From positions 4,774,001 through 4,838,000 of the forward strand of contig NZ_CP093313.1 in the NCBI RefSeq assembly GCF_025264625.1: a DNA stretch of 64,000 nucleotides, in the 5' to 3' direction. The DNA is from Occallatibacter riparius (GTDB taxonomy: Bacteria; Acidobacteriota; Terriglobia; Terriglobales; Acidobacteriaceae). The notes under the pieces were generated by a model that had not been told where the DNA came from, searched no databases, and saw nothing but the letters and a program-made list of their open reading frames with translations. Both the position numbers and the translations under genes were made by a program. How positions within the stretch are numbered: the stretch's first letter is position 1; each line of letters starts with the position of its first letter. Shown here piece by piece: positions 15,750 to 24,538 of the stretch.

Positions 15750-16766
15750 ATGAAACTCAGCGACCTAATCGAACGCCTGGGCGGCACACTCGCGCAGGGC
15801 AGCCCTGACCACCGCCTCCGCGGCGTCACCTCACCCTCCCGCGCAGGCGCCAATGACATCGTCTTCGCCGAAGACTCCGCTTCCGCCGAAGACGCCCTAG
15901 CCAGCAAAGCCGGAGCCGTCGTCCTTCGCAAAGGCCTCGTCGGTTCCTACCCCGCCGCCAAATGCGTCGTCGAAACCCCGCAGCCCCGCCTCTGGTTCGC
16001 CCGCGCCGCCAAGCTCCTCAAGCCCGCCCTCCCCGTCGGCGGAGTCCATCCCAGCGCAGTTATCGGCTCCAAGGTCCAGCTTGGTGAAGACGTCACCATC
16101 GGTCCCTGTGCCGTCATTGAAGACAACGCCCACGTCGGCGCACGCACCCGCATCGAAGCGGGAGCAGTCATCGGCCGGTGCGTCGACATCGGCGACTACT
16201 GCCACATCCACCCACGCGCCGTCCTCTATCCCGGCACCACACTCGGCAACTGGGTCGTCGTGCACGCCGGTGCAGTCCTCGGCGCCGATGGCTTCGGCTA
16301 CGTCCGCAACCCCCAGAACGGCGCCTACACCCAGTTTCCCCAGCAGGGAACCCTCGTGATCGAAGACGAAGTCGAAATCGGCGCCAACACCACCATCGAC
16401 CGCGGCGCACTCGCCGAAACCCGCATCCGTCGCGGCGTCAAAATCGACAACCTCGTCCACGTCGGCCACAACTGTGACATCGGCGAAGACGTCATCCTCG
16501 TCGCCCTCACCGGCATTTCCGGCTCCAGCACGGTAGGGAAGTCCGCAGTCCTCGCCGGCCAGGTCGGCATTGGCGACCACGCCCACGTTGCCCCCGGAGT
16601 CATCCTCGGAGGCCAGTCCGGCGTCTTCAACGGCAAGACCGCCGCCGCCGAGCCCGGCACCGTCCTCTACGGAACCCCCGCCCGCCCCCTCAAGCAGGTC
16701 CTCCGCGAACAAGCCGTCCTAGCCCGCCTCGCCAAACGCTCCAAGCCGAGCGACCGTAGTAACTAA
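15750..16766 (+). CDS. lpxD: UDP-3-O-(3-hydroxyacyl)glucosamine N-acyltransferase
   Basis: 338 residues, usual length. The N-terminal uridine-binding domain (residues 1-~100) is followed by a left-handed beta-helix of hexapeptide repeats (V.IG..AVI, ~105-310). The catalytic His is in VHVGHNCDIG, and the GADGFGYV segment and FGGQSGV-like end (LGGQSGVFNG) are present. It adds the N-linked 3-hydroxyacyl chain in step three of lipid A synthesis in the cytosol. Several acidobacterial genomes carry it away from other lpx genes; here only the acyltransferase at 14358 is nearby. Confidence 0.96.
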   Translation: MKLSDLIERLGGTLAQGSPDHRLRGVTSPSRAGANDIVFAEDSASAEDALASKAGAVVLRKGLVGSYPAAKCVVETPQPRLWFARAAKLLKPALPVGGVHPSAVIGSKVQLGEDVTIGPCAVIEDNAHVGARTRIEAGAVIGRCVDIGDYCHIHPRAVLYPGTTLGNWVVVHAGAVLGADGFGYVRNPQNGAYTQFPQQGTLVIEDEVEIGANTTIDRGALAETRIRRGVKIDNLVHVGHNCDIGEDVILVALTGISGSSTVGKSAVLAGQVGIGDHAHVAPGVILGGQSGVFNGKTAAAEPGTVLYGTPARPLKQVLREQAVLARLAKRSKPSDRSN

Positions 16767-16892
16767 CTGTGACCTACGAACTACGAACTGTGAACTTTAA
16801 AGCTGTCTCAAAGCGCGACACTCCACACCACCGTCATTAAAGTCCCCGCCCCACCCGCCGATAACCTCCCTATCCGCGAAGGGAGGACCCCC

Positions 16893-17156
16893 ATGGACAT
16901 CGGCCCGGTAAACGCCATCCGTCCCGTCCAGGCGGTCCGCCCTTCGCCTCCTGGTTCCGGCAACAACCCCGACCTCACCGGCGTCTTCGCCACCGAGTTC
17001 CGTCACCAGCAGCGCGACGACTCCTACTCCCCCAGCCGCAACCCCTCCCGCGGCCTCGAAGACGAAGACGACGACCTCGACCCCGAACCAGCCAACGAAA
17101 CCACACCCGAGTTCAGGCTATCCCCATCCTCCAACTCCATCAGCTTCTTCGCCTGA
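16893..17156 (+). CDS. Small Pro/Asp-rich protein of unknown function
   Basis: 87 residues, hydrophilic and probably disordered, with an acidic run (LEDEDDDLDPEP). A strong GGAGG 7 bases before the ATG supports translation. The opening MDIGPVNAIRPVQAVRP looks like a conserved N-terminal tag, but the family is not known to me. It sits 37 bp upstream of the DUF763 gene. Confidence 0.6.
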   Translation: MDIGPVNAIRPVQAVRPSPPGSGNNPDLTGVFATEFRHQQRDDSYSPSRNPSRGLEDEDDDLDPEPANETTPEFRLSPSSNSISFFA

Positions 17157-17193
17157 TATTCCCCGTCGCCCGTTTTTAGGCAACAATAGACAA

Positions 17194-18432
17194 GTGAAGC
17201 GTTCCGGCACCGCCGATCTCCCCCTCCACGGCGGACGTGTCCCCCAATGGCTCGCCACCCGCATGACCGAGCTCGGCACCGCCATCACCGAGCAGATCGT
17301 CCTCCACTACGGCCCGTCGGAATTCCTCTCCCGCCTCAGCGACCCCTTCTGGTTCCAGGCCTTCGGCGCCGTCATGGGCATGGACTGGCACTCCTCCGGA
17401 ATCACCACCTCCGTCATGGGTGCGCTCAAGCGCGGCCTCAACCCGCGTCTCTCCGAACTCGGCTTCCAGATCTGCGGCGGCCGCGGCCGTCACTCTAAGC
17501 GAACCCCCGATGAACTCCGCGACTTCTCCGCCCGCAGCGGCCTCGACGGCAACACTCTCGCCCGCACCAGCCGCCTCACCGCCCGCATCGACAACAACGC
17601 CATCGCCGACGGCTTCCAGCTCTACCTGCACACCTTTGTCATCCACACCTCCGGCGAGTGGTCCGTCATCCAGCAGGGCATGAACGACGCCACCGGCCTC
17701 GCCCGCCGCTACCACTGGCATTCGCCCGCGGTGCGCGACTTCGTCCACGACCCGCACACCGCCATCCTCGGCCGTCCCCAGGGCGAAATCCTCAACCTCG
17801 TCGATTCCCGCGCCACCTCTGCCCAGCAAGCCCTGCTCACCATCGCCGGCCAGCCCGTCCAGGCCTCAATCGACGAAGCCCGCCGACTCGTCATGCCGCG
17901 CCATCACGACGTTCGCGCCGAAGATGTCGACCTCAAGCGACTCGGCGCAGTCCTCGCCGTGGCGCACGAACAGGACCTCCGCGATTTTGCCTCTCTGCTT
18001 CTGGTCGAAGGCCTCGGTCCGCGTACCCTGCAGTCGCTCGCTCTCATCGCGGAAGTCGTCCACGGCGCGCCCAGCCGATTCTCCGATCCCGCGCGCTTCT
18101 CCTGGGCCCATGGAGGCAAAGACGGGCACCCGTTCCCTGTGCCCCTCAAGACTTACGACGAATCCCTCGCCGTGCTTCGCCGCTCGCTCGACGCAACCCG
18201 TCTCGGCCACACGGAGAAGTCAGAAGGCTTCCGGCGCCTCGACAAGCTCACTCGCGCCGTCGAGCAGAACCGCGATCCGCTCGCCGACTTCACCGCCGCC
18301 CTCGAGCACGAGCGAGAGATCTCACCCTCGCTCAACGGCCGCACAGTATTCGACGACCGCCGCAGCGCGCGCCGCAAGCCCGCCGATCCGCAGTTGCCGC
18401 TATTCCCTGCTCAAGGCTTCGACACGACATAG
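17194..18432 (+). CDS. DUF763 domain-containing protein
   Basis: 412 residues with a GTG start. The opening KRSGTADLPLHGGRVPQWL is the diagnostic start of the DUF763 family, and the core continues with ICGGRGRHSKRTPDEL, ARIDNNAIADGFQLYLH and LLLVEGLGPRTLQSLALIAEVVHG. The last motif looks like a helix-hairpin-helix, so DNA binding is possible. The biochemical role of the family is unknown. The 3' end overlaps the convergent GNAT gene by 22 bp. Confidence 0.9.
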   Translation: MKRSGTADLPLHGGRVPQWLATRMTELGTAITEQIVLHYGPSEFLSRLSDPFWFQAFGAVMGMDWHSSGITTSVMGALKRGLNPRLSELGFQICGGRGRHSKRTPDELRDFSARSGLDGNTLARTSRLTARIDNNAIADGFQLYLHTFVIHTSGEWSVIQQGMNDATGLARRYHWHSPAVRDFVHDPHTAILGRPQGEILNLVDSRATSAQQALLTIAGQPVQASIDEARRLVMPRHHDVRAEDVDLKRLGAVLAVAHEQDLRDFASLLLVEGLGPRTLQSLALIAEVVHGAPSRFSDPARFSWAHGGKDGHPFPVPLKTYDESLAVLRRSLDATRLGHTEKSEGFRRLDKLTRAVEQNRDPLADFTAALEHEREISPSLNGRTVFDDRRSARRKPADPQLPLFPAQGFDTT

Positions 18433-18944
18433 CGGCGCATGAGCGACTCCAGATCATCCCACACGTACGCATGCTCCATCAGCGGAGCGCCGCCAATCTC
18501 GATTTGCTTGGCGCGCACAAAGTGTGCTCCCAAGCGCGTGTAGAACGTCTTCGCCGGATTCCTCGCCAGAACCCACACCGCCATCTTCCGCAGTCCGCGA
18601 CGCCTAAGCGCGTGAGCCAGTTCGCGCACCAGGTCCTTCCCGATCCTGGCCCGCTGCTCCTCCTGCAGCAGGTACACAGCGTAGAGCTCTCCATCGCATT
18701 GTTGGGTGCGGTCCCTGCATCTCCCGCCCATGATGAATCCAACAATCAGCCCCTCGCGTTCGGCTACGAAGGTGTCGTAGTCACCCCCGAGAAGATCCTG
18801 CCACAACTGCGTGCGGTCTGGCTCGTCCAGAGCATCCAGGTAAGCATCGGGAACGATTCCCTTGTAGGTGGTGCGCCAGCTCTGTACATGCACGTGCGCG
18901 ATCCCAGCCGCGTCGTCCGGCTCCGCCTTACGAATGAGGATCAT
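18411..18944 (-). CDS. GNAT family N-acetyltransferase
   Basis: 177 residues with the GNAT fold: beta-strand 4 and the acetyl-CoA pyrophosphate loop appear as GELYAVYLLQEEQRARIGKDLV (Q/RxxGxG/A-like), and the start IRKAEPDDAAGIAHVHVQSWRTTYKGIVPD is typical. Acetyl-CoA-dependent transfer to an amine; substrate unknown. Converges with and overlaps the DUF763 gene at the 3' ends. Confidence 0.88.
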   Translation of the reverse strand: MILIRKAEPDDAAGIAHVHVQSWRTTYKGIVPDAYLDALDEPDRTQLWQDLLGGDYDTFVAEREGLIVGFIMGGRCRDRTQQCDGELYAVYLLQEEQRARIGKDLVRELAHALRRRGLRKMAVWVLARNPAKTFYTRLGAHFVRAKQIEIGGAPLMEHAYVWDDLESLMRRYVVSKP

Positions 18945-18995
18945 GGTACCGGTAATCTAGCACCAATTCTGCGCCAGCTCTTGTGACGTTAGTCT

Positions 18996-19102
18996 CTCAA
19001 GTGTGGTGACCTGAGCACCTGATCACGATTACCAGGTCAGCCTGATGACCCGACCATCTGACCACCTGATCACCCGATCACTTAGCCAGTAGCACTAACC
19101 AG
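18996..19102. repeat. Cluster of CTGATCACC/CTGACCACC short direct repeats
   Basis: Repeated units such as CACCTGATCAC, CATCTGACCACCTGATCACCC and GTGATCACT. Similar text is found at 22853-22882 and around 40182-40200, always between genes. Likely a dispersed intergenic repeat of unknown role. Confidence 0.5.
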
Positions 19103-19105
19103 TGA

Positions 19106-20356
19106 TCACTCGTACCTAAGCGCCTCAGCCGGCAGAATCCGCGAAGCCGCCACCGACGGATACAGCGTAGCCAGCAGCGACACCCCAATCGACACCGCCG
19201 CCACAATCACGCCATCGATTACCCGCGGCGCAAATGGCAGCGTGTCGATCGAGTACACCTCGGCCGACAGATGAATGAAGTGATAGTGCCCGCCTGCCCA
19301 CGACGCGATATACCCCATCACCAGCCCCGCCAATGTGCCCACCACAGAGATCAGGAAGCCCTGCAGCAGAAAAATCCTCCGCACCTGCATTGGATCGACG
19401 CCGAAGCTCATTAACACGGCGATATCGCGCGTCTTCTCCATCACCATCATGGTCAGCGCAATCAGAATGTTCAGCGCCGCCACCACCACAATCAGCGTGA
19501 TGATGATGAACGTCACCACCTGCTCCAGCCGCAACGCGCGGAACAACTCGCGGTTCTGTTCCATCCAGTTGTTGGTCATGAAGCCTTTGCCCGCGGCCTG
19601 CTCAATCGCGCGTCCCACCTCCGGCGCGCGGTTCAGGTTGTCGACCTTGAAGCTGATCACGCTCAGCAAATCCGGCTCATCGAACAGCCTTTGCGCATCC
19701 GCCAGGCGTATAAAGCCCCAACTCGCGTCGTACTGATAAAAGCCCGAGTGGAAAGTCCCCGCCAGCCGGAACGGCACCATCTTGGGTATCTGCCCATACG
19801 GAGTCATCTCGCCCTGCGGACTGATGAGAATAATGCGATCGCCGATCGTCGCTCCAACTGTCTCGGCCAGGTCTGATCCCAGCACAATCGGCTGCAGATC
19901 GCCTGGCTTCGGAGTAGTTCCTTCCGGCAGCGGCTGCAACGCCGCAACGGACCCCGGTGTCGCCTGCTTCAGCAGGCTGCTCACCGTAATCTCCTGGTCC
20001 GGCAAAACGCCCTCAATCAGCGCACCGCCATCCCGCGCTCCCCGCGCCACGAGTACCTGCTCATACAATCCTGGAGAAGCCGCCGTCACATGCGGTACCT
20101 TCCGGAGCCGCTCCAGCAGCGGCCGCCAGTCGCGGATGCCGTCGCCCTCCACGCGCATCAACTGCACGTGTGCACTCGTGTCCACCAGACGATCCTGCAG
20201 GTCGCGCCGCATCCCGTTCGTGATCGCCAATGCGATGATCAATGCCGCCACGCCCGCAGCCACGCCGGCAATCGAGATGGACGTGACCACGCCCACTACC
20301 GCCTGCCTGCGCTTGGCCCGCAGATACCGCGCCGCAACGAACAGTTCAAACCGCAT
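19106..20356 (-). CDS. LolC/LolE-family ABC transporter permease (lipoprotein release)
   Basis: 416 residues with the MacB/LolC layout: TM1 at about 20-48 (ISIAGVAAGVAALIIALAI), a ~220-residue periplasmic core domain, then three TM helices in the C-terminal FtsX part (FIIITLIVVVAALNILIAL, FLISVVGTLAGLVMGYI, VIVAAVSIGVSLLATL). The opening FELFVAARYLRAKRRQAVVGVVT is characteristic of LolC/E. It would move lipoproteins out of the inner membrane with a LolD ATPase, which is not adjacent here. Confidence 0.9.
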   Translation of the reverse strand: MRFELFVAARYLRAKRRQAVVGVVTSISIAGVAAGVAALIIALAITNGMRRDLQDRLVDTSAHVQLMRVEGDGIRDWRPLLERLRKVPHVTAASPGLYEQVLVARGARDGGALIEGVLPDQEITVSSLLKQATPGSVAALQPLPEGTTPKPGDLQPIVLGSDLAETVGATIGDRIILISPQGEMTPYGQIPKMVPFRLAGTFHSGFYQYDASWGFIRLADAQRLFDEPDLLSVISFKVDNLNRAPEVGRAIEQAAGKGFMTNNWMEQNRELFRALRLEQVVTFIIITLIVVVAALNILIALTMMVMEKTRDIAVLMSFGVDPMQVRRIFLLQGFLISVVGTLAGLVMGYIASWAGGHYHFIHLSAEVYSIDTLPFAPRVIDGVIVAAVSIGVSLLATLYPSVAASRILPAEALRYE

Positions 20357-20388
20357 CGTTCAACCTTTGTCGGATCATCAACTGAGTT

Positions 20389-20447
20389 GTCATCCTGAGC
20401 GAAGTTGGCGCGCTTTTCGCCAACGAAGTCGAAGGATCTGCGGTTGT
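20389..20447 (+). repeat. GTCATCCTGAGC-type repeat with an inserted hairpin
   Basis: Same ends as the copy at 9519-9560, but the middle holds GTTGGCG and CGCCAAC around CGCTTTT, a perfect 7-bp stem. Confidence 0.6.
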
Positions 20448-20485
20448 TTGTTCTTCGGATCGCTCCATCATCAGCTCCGGAGAAT

Positions 20486-22789
20486 TTACTTCCCCTCGCC
20501 CGCCGACATAAACACCGTCTTCGCCAACCCCACATTCTCATGCCGGTCATACACGCGCACCGCTAACAGATGCTCGCCCGTCTTGCCATTGAACGCGGCC
20601 TCCGGAATGCGGAAGTCATAATGCTCGCGCTTCGAATCCGACAGCGCGCCCACCGGCTCCACATACTGCCACGGACCCGCATCCAGCGAGTACTCGGCCT
20701 TCACCACCGCCGACATCACATCCTCAGCATCGAACGTCACCTGTGCTGCGCAAGGCGCCTTCGCGCACGGAGCCGTCTCTGCGGCGTGCAACGCCGTAAT
20801 CACCGGCGGAGTGGTGTCCACTTCAAATCGGTCGCTGATCTTCTCGCCCATCAAAGCATCGGCCGGTGTATGCGAAGGCGCATCGCTCGCAACCACCCTC
20901 ATCTGGTACCCGCCGTCGGGAATCAGCGTCTGGTCGAAGCTGTATGCCTTCTCCGTAATGTTGTCCTTCAGCAACCGCCACACGTGCTCGCCGTCCCCGC
21001 GCAGATAGAGCGCATACGTGAGGTCGTCGCCGTTGTCGTCATGCGCGGCCCATCGCGCCGTAACTGCGGTCCGGTCCTTCGTTGCCGTAATCGAACTCGC
21101 CGCGCTGCCGCCATCGAATGAAACGCTCGCCGCTGCCTGGTTTGAGGGCAGGGAAATGTTCACCGTTTGCGCCTGCCCGCTCTGCTGCGCCTGGGGCGTC
21201 ATCCGCGCGCCTGGAACCACAACCACATCCTCAACCACCGGTGCGGCATTCACCGCGAGATAGTTCACACCCACGCCGCTCAGCGTGCCGCCCTGGTGCA
21301 GCACAGCCTTCCATTGCAGAAAACGTCCCGCCGGCGAAGCCACCGTGCCCGCATTCAACGGTTGCCAGTCACTCCAACCGCGCACCGGCTGCTCCACATT
21401 GCCGCTGCGTGTCATCAGGTCATAGCCCGTAGACCCCGGCTCAATCTCCACGCGTCCGAACCGCGCCAGCGCGCCGGCATCCAGCACATCGCTCAGATAC
21501 TCGTGCTTCTCCGGTGCGCCAAACTCAACCATCTTGCCGGTGTTTCCTGTCGCAATCAGAATCGCCCCGTGCGCTCCCGCTGTCATCGCCAGACCCTGCT
21601 GCGCATCCAGATGCCCCACATCGGCGTAATCCCCGTTCTCCTGGATGCGGAACACGCGCCCGCGATTTCCCGTCAACGCCAGCAGCCCGTCCGGCCGCGC
21701 CGCCAGCGCATACACAACCTCATCCTTGCCCGTCCATATCTTGCGCGGTGCCTGGCCTTCCTTCAGCGCGTAAACCTCCGTGCCCTCGGGAGCAGACGTG
21801 CTCGCATTCGCCGCCTGCAGCGATCCCGGCTGCACCACCGTGAACGTCACCACGCCCGTACCCTGGACCGGCAGCGGCGGCAGCGGATTGCGTGACTTGT
21901 CCCCAACGCTCGCCGCGTAAATGGTTCCATCCGCACCAATCGCAAGCGCCGGAATCTCCCTTCGCGGCGCGTCGAACAGCACGTATCCCTTGCCCTCGGG
22001 ACTGATGCGATACACCAGCCCGCTGCCATCCGACCCCGCAATCAGGTTGCCCTTCGCATCCCATGCGAGGCAGCGAATATGAGGCTCATCGCTTTTGAAG
22101 AACAGCTCCGGCGTCGCGCCGCTCTTGGCCGCATCCACGCGATACACAGCCCCCGGCCCACCCGTTGCGATATACAACCGCCCCCCTGAGTCGAACGTCA
22201 TGTCCCAAACGTAGTGCGACTTCGACTGATCCTTCGCGGCCGACTTATCATCATCGCCTTCAGCCTTCGCAGCTTCCGCACCCGGCACTTTCGCAGGATC
22301 GAAAACAACTGTCGCGCTCGCCTCATCCTGCTTTGTCGACGCGTTCGCGCTCAGCTTGTACACCTTGCCGCTCGGCATCGTCGCAGCGTACAGCGCGCCA
22401 TCCGGCCCCAGCCGCACCGCCTGCACGCTCAGGTCTTTCGTTTCAAAAAGAGTGAACGGCTTGCCGTCAGCGCCCACGCGCAGCACCGTCGCCGGTGAGC
22501 CGGTTCCCAGGTACGCCGTCCCATTCTTGTCCGCGGCCACAGACCAAACGAACGTCGAAGGCGTAGTCGCAATCTCTTTTAGTCCCGGCCCCTCGCGCAG
22601 ACTGCCATCGCTGGCCAGAGCCACACCCTGCGGCGTGCCCTTCTCGAACTCCTCCAGGCGCGACTGCGTCCACAGATGAGTCCCCTGCGCCCTGGCCGGC
22701 GTCAATCCGGCGACACAGGCAAGAAAGGCCGCACCTGCGGCCACCACAATTTTGTAAGGAATGCGGGTGAGACGGGCTGCTATCACCAT
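20486..22789 (-). CDS. Secreted multi-domain protein with beta-propeller and Fn3-like parts
   Basis: 767 residues. The signal sequence ends TPARAQG. Residues ~60-430 hold several repeats of the propeller type (WSVAADKNGTAYLGTG, VRLGPDGALYAATMPSG, IAIGADGTIYAAS). Residues ~560-660 resemble a fibronectin-type III domain (TARWAAHDDNGDDLTYALYLR), and the end resembles a calcium-free bacterial Ig-like domain. No catalytic residues were identified, so an extracytoplasmic binding or scaffold role is inferred. ATG 22789 is taken as start; a GTG at 22822 is possible. Confidence 0.75.
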   Translation of the reverse strand: MVIAARLTRIPYKIVVAAGAAFLACVAGLTPARAQGTHLWTQSRLEEFEKGTPQGVALASDGSLREGPGLKEIATTPSTFVWSVAADKNGTAYLGTGSPATVLRVGADGKPFTLFETKDLSVQAVRLGPDGALYAATMPSGKVYKLSANASTKQDEASATVVFDPAKVPGAEAAKAEGDDDKSAAKDQSKSHYVWDMTFDSGGRLYIATGGPGAVYRVDAAKSGATPELFFKSDEPHIRCLAWDAKGNLIAGSDGSGLVYRISPEGKGYVLFDAPRREIPALAIGADGTIYAASVGDKSRNPLPPLPVQGTGVVTFTVVQPGSLQAANASTSAPEGTEVYALKEGQAPRKIWTGKDEVVYALAARPDGLLALTGNRGRVFRIQENGDYADVGHLDAQQGLAMTAGAHGAILIATGNTGKMVEFGAPEKHEYLSDVLDAGALARFGRVEIEPGSTGYDLMTRSGNVEQPVRGWSDWQPLNAGTVASPAGRFLQWKAVLHQGGTLSGVGVNYLAVNAAPVVEDVVVVPGARMTPQAQQSGQAQTVNISLPSNQAAASVSFDGGSAASSITATKDRTAVTARWAAHDDNGDDLTYALYLRGDGEHVWRLLKDNITEKAYSFDQTLIPDGGYQMRVVASDAPSHTPADALMGEKISDRFEVDTTPPVITALHAAETAPCAKAPCAAQVTFDAEDVMSAVVKAEYSLDAGPWQYVEPVGALSDSKREHYDFRIPEAAFNGKTGEHLLAVRVYDRHENVGLAKTVFMSAGEGK

Positions 22790-22887
22790 GCTGCTGTTGA
22801 GTCTACTAAACGGAAGCGGCACGCTGCAGGAAGCCTCGGAGTGAGTTCAGGTGATCTGACCACCTGTACACCTGATCACCGGGCGCG

Positions 22888-23280
22888 TCAGCGCCCGCCC
22901 CGGAACTGAATAATCCTCCGCCGATCGCGCTTGCTCGGCCGGCGCTCCGGCAGAGGCATGAACTCCTGCATCGCCTTCCGCTCCGCAGCAGCCTTCTCGC
23001 GCGCATCCTTGCTGGCATCGGTTTCGCGATACAGCGTATGCGCCACCGCGGCGGGCCCGCGCATCTCGCTCAGCCCCAGCACCTCGACTTCGTAGTCGCC
23101 GCCCTCAGTCTTGATCTGCAGCATGTCGCCGGCCTTCACATCGCGCGCCGGTTTGGCCTCTGTCCCATGCGACTTGATCCGCCCCAGATCGCAAGCCTTC
23201 GCAGCCATCGCGCGCGTCTTGAAGAACCGCGCCGCCCACAGCCACTTATCCATGCGCACAGAAGTCAGCGATGTATTCAC
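22888..23280 (-). CDS. hslR: Heat-shock 15-like S4-domain RNA-binding protein
   Basis: 130 residues. The S4 domain is RMDKWLWAARFFKTRAMAAKACDLGRIKSHG near the N terminus, followed by a small beta part (GDMLQIKTEGGDYEVEVLGL) and a basic tail (RRPSKRDRRRII). Hsp15 binds stalled 50S subunits that carry nascent chains and helps recycle them. GTG 23280 is used; a GTG at 23259 or the ATG at 23253 (MDKWLW) would give the more usual short N terminus. Confidence 0.9.
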   Translation of the reverse strand: MNTSLTSVRMDKWLWAARFFKTRAMAAKACDLGRIKSHGTEAKPARDVKAGDMLQIKTEGGDYEVEVLGLSEMRGPAAVAHTLYRETDASKDAREKAAAERKAMQEFMPLPERRPSKRDRRRIIQFRGGR

Positions 23281-23309
23281 TAGCGCCTAATCCCTAATGC
23301 CTGCTTCTC

Positions 23310-24317
23310 TCAGTTGGAGAGCACCGCCCGATACCGAACCTTGTTCTTCTTCACCCGCTCGATGGCCTCATTCACCTTGCCCATCGCGAAGCGTTCGGTC
23401 TGCGCCTTCAACCCATGCCGTGCGGCCACATCCAGCATCTCGCGGATACGGTGCGGCGGCCCGATCGGGCTTCCCGTAATCGTGCGCACACCCGAAATCA
23501 TCGGGAACGCATGCACACTCACCGGCGCCGGCGGAACACCCACAAAGCACAGCGTTCCATTGGGCCGCAGCGCCTGCATGTAAATGCTCCAGTCTTGATC
23601 GGCGTTCACCGTGCTCAAAATGAAATCGAACGTACAGGCCAGGTCCTTCAGTGCCCTTGTCTCGCGCGTATTCACAAACCGGTGAGCTCCCAGCGCGCGC
23701 GCCTCTTCCTCTTTCGCGGCCGACGTCGAAAACGCCGTCACTTCCGCTCCAAACACCTTCGCAAACTGGATCCCCAGATGCCCCAGTCCTCCAATGCCGA
23801 TCACGCCCACGCGCGACGAAGGATTGATGCCGTGACTGCGCAGCGGATTGTAGACCGTGATCCCCCCGCACAGCAGCGGAGCCGTGTTCTCGCTCTCCAG
23901 CGCCTCGGGAATCGGCATGACAAACCGGGCGTTCGCGCGCACTCGGTCCGCATAGCCTCCATGCCGGCGGACACAGGTAGCCTCCGACTTCAGGCAAAGG
24001 TTCTCCAGGCCCTTGGTACACCACTCGCACTCGCCGCACGAGTTCGACTGCCACCCCAGCCCCACGCGCTGACCCATCTTCAGGTCGCGCACCTCGGAGC
24101 CAACCAGCTGAATCTTCCCTACAATCTCGTGCCCCGGAATAAACGGAAACTGGCTGATCCCCCAATCGTTCGAAATCAGATGAAGATCGCTATGGCATAT
24201 GCCGCAATGGGAAATCGCAATCTCTACTTCGTGTGCCCCCAGCGGACCGGGATCGTAACGAAACGGCAGAAGTTCGGCTCCTGCTGCGTGAGCTGCTAAT
24301 CCTTGAATATTGGACAT
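23310..24317 (-). CDS. Zinc-dependent NAD(P) alcohol dehydrogenase
   Basis: 335 residues of the MDR superfamily. Catalytic zinc ligands lie in CGICHSDLHL and GHEIVGK, and structural zinc cysteines in CGECEWCTKGLENLC. The dinucleotide motif is GIGGLGHLG. The layout is closest to the cinnamyl-alcohol/YahK-type aldehyde reductases. It interconverts alcohols and aldehydes in the cytosol; substrate unknown. The hslR gene follows 29 bp downstream on the same strand. Confidence 0.92.
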   Translation of the reverse strand: MSNIQGLAAHAAGAELLPFRYDPGPLGAHEVEIAISHCGICHSDLHLISNDWGISQFPFIPGHEIVGKIQLVGSEVRDLKMGQRVGLGWQSNSCGECEWCTKGLENLCLKSEATCVRRHGGYADRVRANARFVMPIPEALESENTAPLLCGGITVYNPLRSHGINPSSRVGVIGIGGLGHLGIQFAKVFGAEVTAFSTSAAKEEEARALGAHRFVNTRETRALKDLACTFDFILSTVNADQDWSIYMQALRPNGTLCFVGVPPAPVSVHAFPMISGVRTITGSPIGPPHRIREMLDVAARHGLKAQTERFAMGKVNEAIERVKKNKVRYRAVLSN

Positions 24318-24538
24318 GTCTCTGGATCCTCACTGGGGGTTTAAGTGTGCGGGATGGCCGCGGCTATCCTGGCCTTCCTTAACACAAAGCCACACTGCTC
24401 AAAAAAACTTAACCGCTATTTGTATGCCTGTACAGCAGAACCAGATTCATGTCCCACCCGACGGCGCTCAATTCAGGTTACCCCGGAGCACGAATCACTC
24501 CGCACGGGCGAGCGCGACAAGCCTTCTCTGGTTTTGCT

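Noticed and set aside
18996..19102. Possible CRISPR array or operator cluster from GATCAC repeats
   Set aside because: Units are short, irregular and without spacers of even length; better seen as an intergenic repeat.
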